DNA of 64,000 bases from the NCBI GenBank assembly GCA_034506255.1, contig JAPDPX010000006.1, positions 434,001 through 498,000 of the forward strand. The letters are read 5' to 3'. Origin of the DNA: a candidate division KSB1 bacterium (GTDB lineage Bacteria; Zhuqueibacterota; Zhuqueibacteria; Zhuqueibacterales; Zhuqueibacteraceae). Both the position numbers and the translations under genes were made by a program. Below the pieces are notes generated by a model. That model ran no database searches and was not told where the DNA came from. It saw nothing but the letters and a program-made list of their open reading frames with translations. Of the stretch, positions 62,901 through 64,000 are shown in pieces. The first letter of the stretch is position 1; the number at the start of each line of letters is the position of its first letter.

Positions 62901-64000
62901 AAAACAAGGATTGAAACGCACTCCCACCGCGGCCAGAATCGGGATGGATTTGAGGTCGGTGAGCCCCATCCATCAAAACAAGGATTGAAACTTCCGGAGC
63001 CGCACCGTGCAGCCTACCACTGGCGGGGGTCGGTGAGCCCCATCCATCAAAACAAGGATTGAAACAAACTGATCATCCCGGCCAGTCGTGGCGGGACAGG
63101 GGGGTCGGTGAGCCCCATCCATCAAAACAAGGATTGAAACCCGCTTTTCAGCGGGCGGCGGAACAGCAGGCCGTCAAGGTCGGTGAGCCCCATCCATCAA
63201 AACAAGGATTGAAACTCAGCACGGCGCCCGGTTTGTTGCCGGCCGTCACGGTGGTCGGTGAGCCCCATCCATCAAAACAAGGATTGAAACGAGCATCATG
63301 GCCACCATCGCAACAAGGAAAAGGATGGTCGGTGAGCCCCATCCATCAAAACAAGGATTGAAACTTTAAAACAACCGGATTGACAGAATGGAGGAACAAA
63401 GGTCGGTGAGCCCCATCCATCAAAACAAGGATTGAAACACATACGATCTGTCGAATGCCAACCGGGTGCTTGTGGGTCGGTGAGCCCCATCCATCAAAAC
63501 AAGGATTGAAACCCGGGACTTTTGGAACGATCTCGAGGGCTACATTAAGGTCGGTGAGCCCCATCCATCAAAACAAGGATTGAAACGATATTCGGCCAGC
63601 TCTTTTGGTCCGATTGCCTTTGGTCGGTGAGCCCCATCCATCAAAACAAGGATTGAAACACGAGGCAAAACGCACCGGAAAACCCGTGGTTGTTTGGTCG
63701 GTGAGCCCCATCCATCAAAACAAGGATTGAAACATGGCACCGGCACCGGCCAGACACAGCACTTCACCAGGTCGGTGAGCCCCATCCATCAAAACAAGGA
63801 TTGAAACCTGTAGAATCCACCCCGTGTTTTGAGCATGTATTCATGGTCGGTGAGCCCCATCCATCAAAACAAGGATTGAAACACGGCTTCCTTCCGCGCG
63901 GAACAACCTTTCCCGCCAGGTCGGTGAGCCCCATCCATCAAAACAAGGATTGAAACACGACGCGCAGCGTCGTCGCAAGCGGCGTCGGCAGGAGGTCGGT
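59981..64000 (+). CRISPR. CRISPR array, 54 complete repeats plus a partial one, continuing beyond the window
   Basis: The 38-nt repeat (first copy 59981-60018) begins GGTCGGTGAGCCCC and ends AAGGATTGAAAC. I count 54 complete copies, the last at 63919-63956, and a truncated 55th from 63994. Spacers are 35-38 nt. The 3' ATTGAAAC is the usual 8-nt crRNA handle of type I-B/III repeats, so transcription is rightward and new spacers should enter at the cas4 side. Repeats are uniform. The copy at 62880 has A instead of G at its first base. The spacers at 62693-62730 and 63066-63102 are the same sequence, and those at 60911-60946 and 61427-61462 share 18 nt. The trailer end is outside the window. Confidence 0.99.

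Noticed and set aside
59981..64000. Several open frames of 60-240 codons on both strands across the array
   Set aside because: They translate the CRISPR repeat itself (recurring peptide phrases every 25 residues) and are by-products of the array, not genes.

Overview
The window is a GC-rich bacterial chromosome segment. It most likely comes from the FCB superphylum, plausibly a KSB1/Calditrichota-like lineage. The evidence is a PorU-type C25 peptidase, a PorV/PorQ-type outer-membrane protein and several secreted proteins ending in the NPFNP-type FlgD-like sorting domain, which together are the signature of a type IX secretion system (T9SS). A TonB receptor with a carboxypeptidase-like N-domain and long intergenic spacers rich in short dispersed repeats fit the same picture. 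No rRNA, tRNA, transposase or integrase was recognised.

Layout. 1-5275 (minus strand): the N-terminal part of a giant secreted beta-propeller/choice-of-anchor-D protein that runs off the left edge. 6287-12102: M20 peptidase, cyanophycinase-like S51 peptidase, YfcC-type transporter, T9SS-sorted protein and RpiR-type regulator, a plausible peptide/amino-acid utilisation cluster. 12621-21521: TonB receptor, large secreted protein, a four-helix-bundle gene flanked by hexanucleotide repeats, PorV-like protein, and a second S51 protein fused to a T9SS tail. 21511-24065 (minus): DUF2851 protein and leucine dehydrogenase. 25382-31007: SpoU methyltransferase, phosphoglycerate kinase, TerC protein, class-III aminotransferase. 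31008-32410: a long AT-rich gap with two perfect DnaA boxes and a 21-bp palindrome. 32411-40754: small membrane protein, PorU, two thioredoxin-fold proteins, a tail-specific S41 protease and an O-methyltransferase.

41579-64000 is a large CRISPR-Cas locus, all on the plus strand. A WYL regulator precedes two complete but unrelated type I interference modules: module A (cas6-cas8-cas7-cas5-cas3, I-B/Cst-like order, no adaptation genes) and module B (cas8b-cas7-cas5-cas3-cas6, I-B/Csh-like). One adaptation set (cas1-cas2-cas4) and one array follow. The array has 54 complete 38-nt repeats plus a partial one at the right edge. Repeats end in ATTGAAAC, so crRNA is probably transcribed rightward from a leader next to cas4.

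Most notable in this locus: (i) both cas8 genes contain an in-frame internal ATG preceded by a good Shine-Dalgarno sequence, predicting separately translated Cas11 small subunits; (ii) the same dyad (CTGAC-N7-GTCAG in conserved flanks, with the 7-nt core inverted) lies upstream of both modules; (iii) an orphan partial CRISPR repeat sits between cas6 and cas1; (iv) Cas1 carries a low-complexity insert resembling the intergenic DNA just upstream; (v) the gaps between cas genes are filled with small perfect hairpins; (vi) one spacer occurs twice with slipped ends, and two others overlap.
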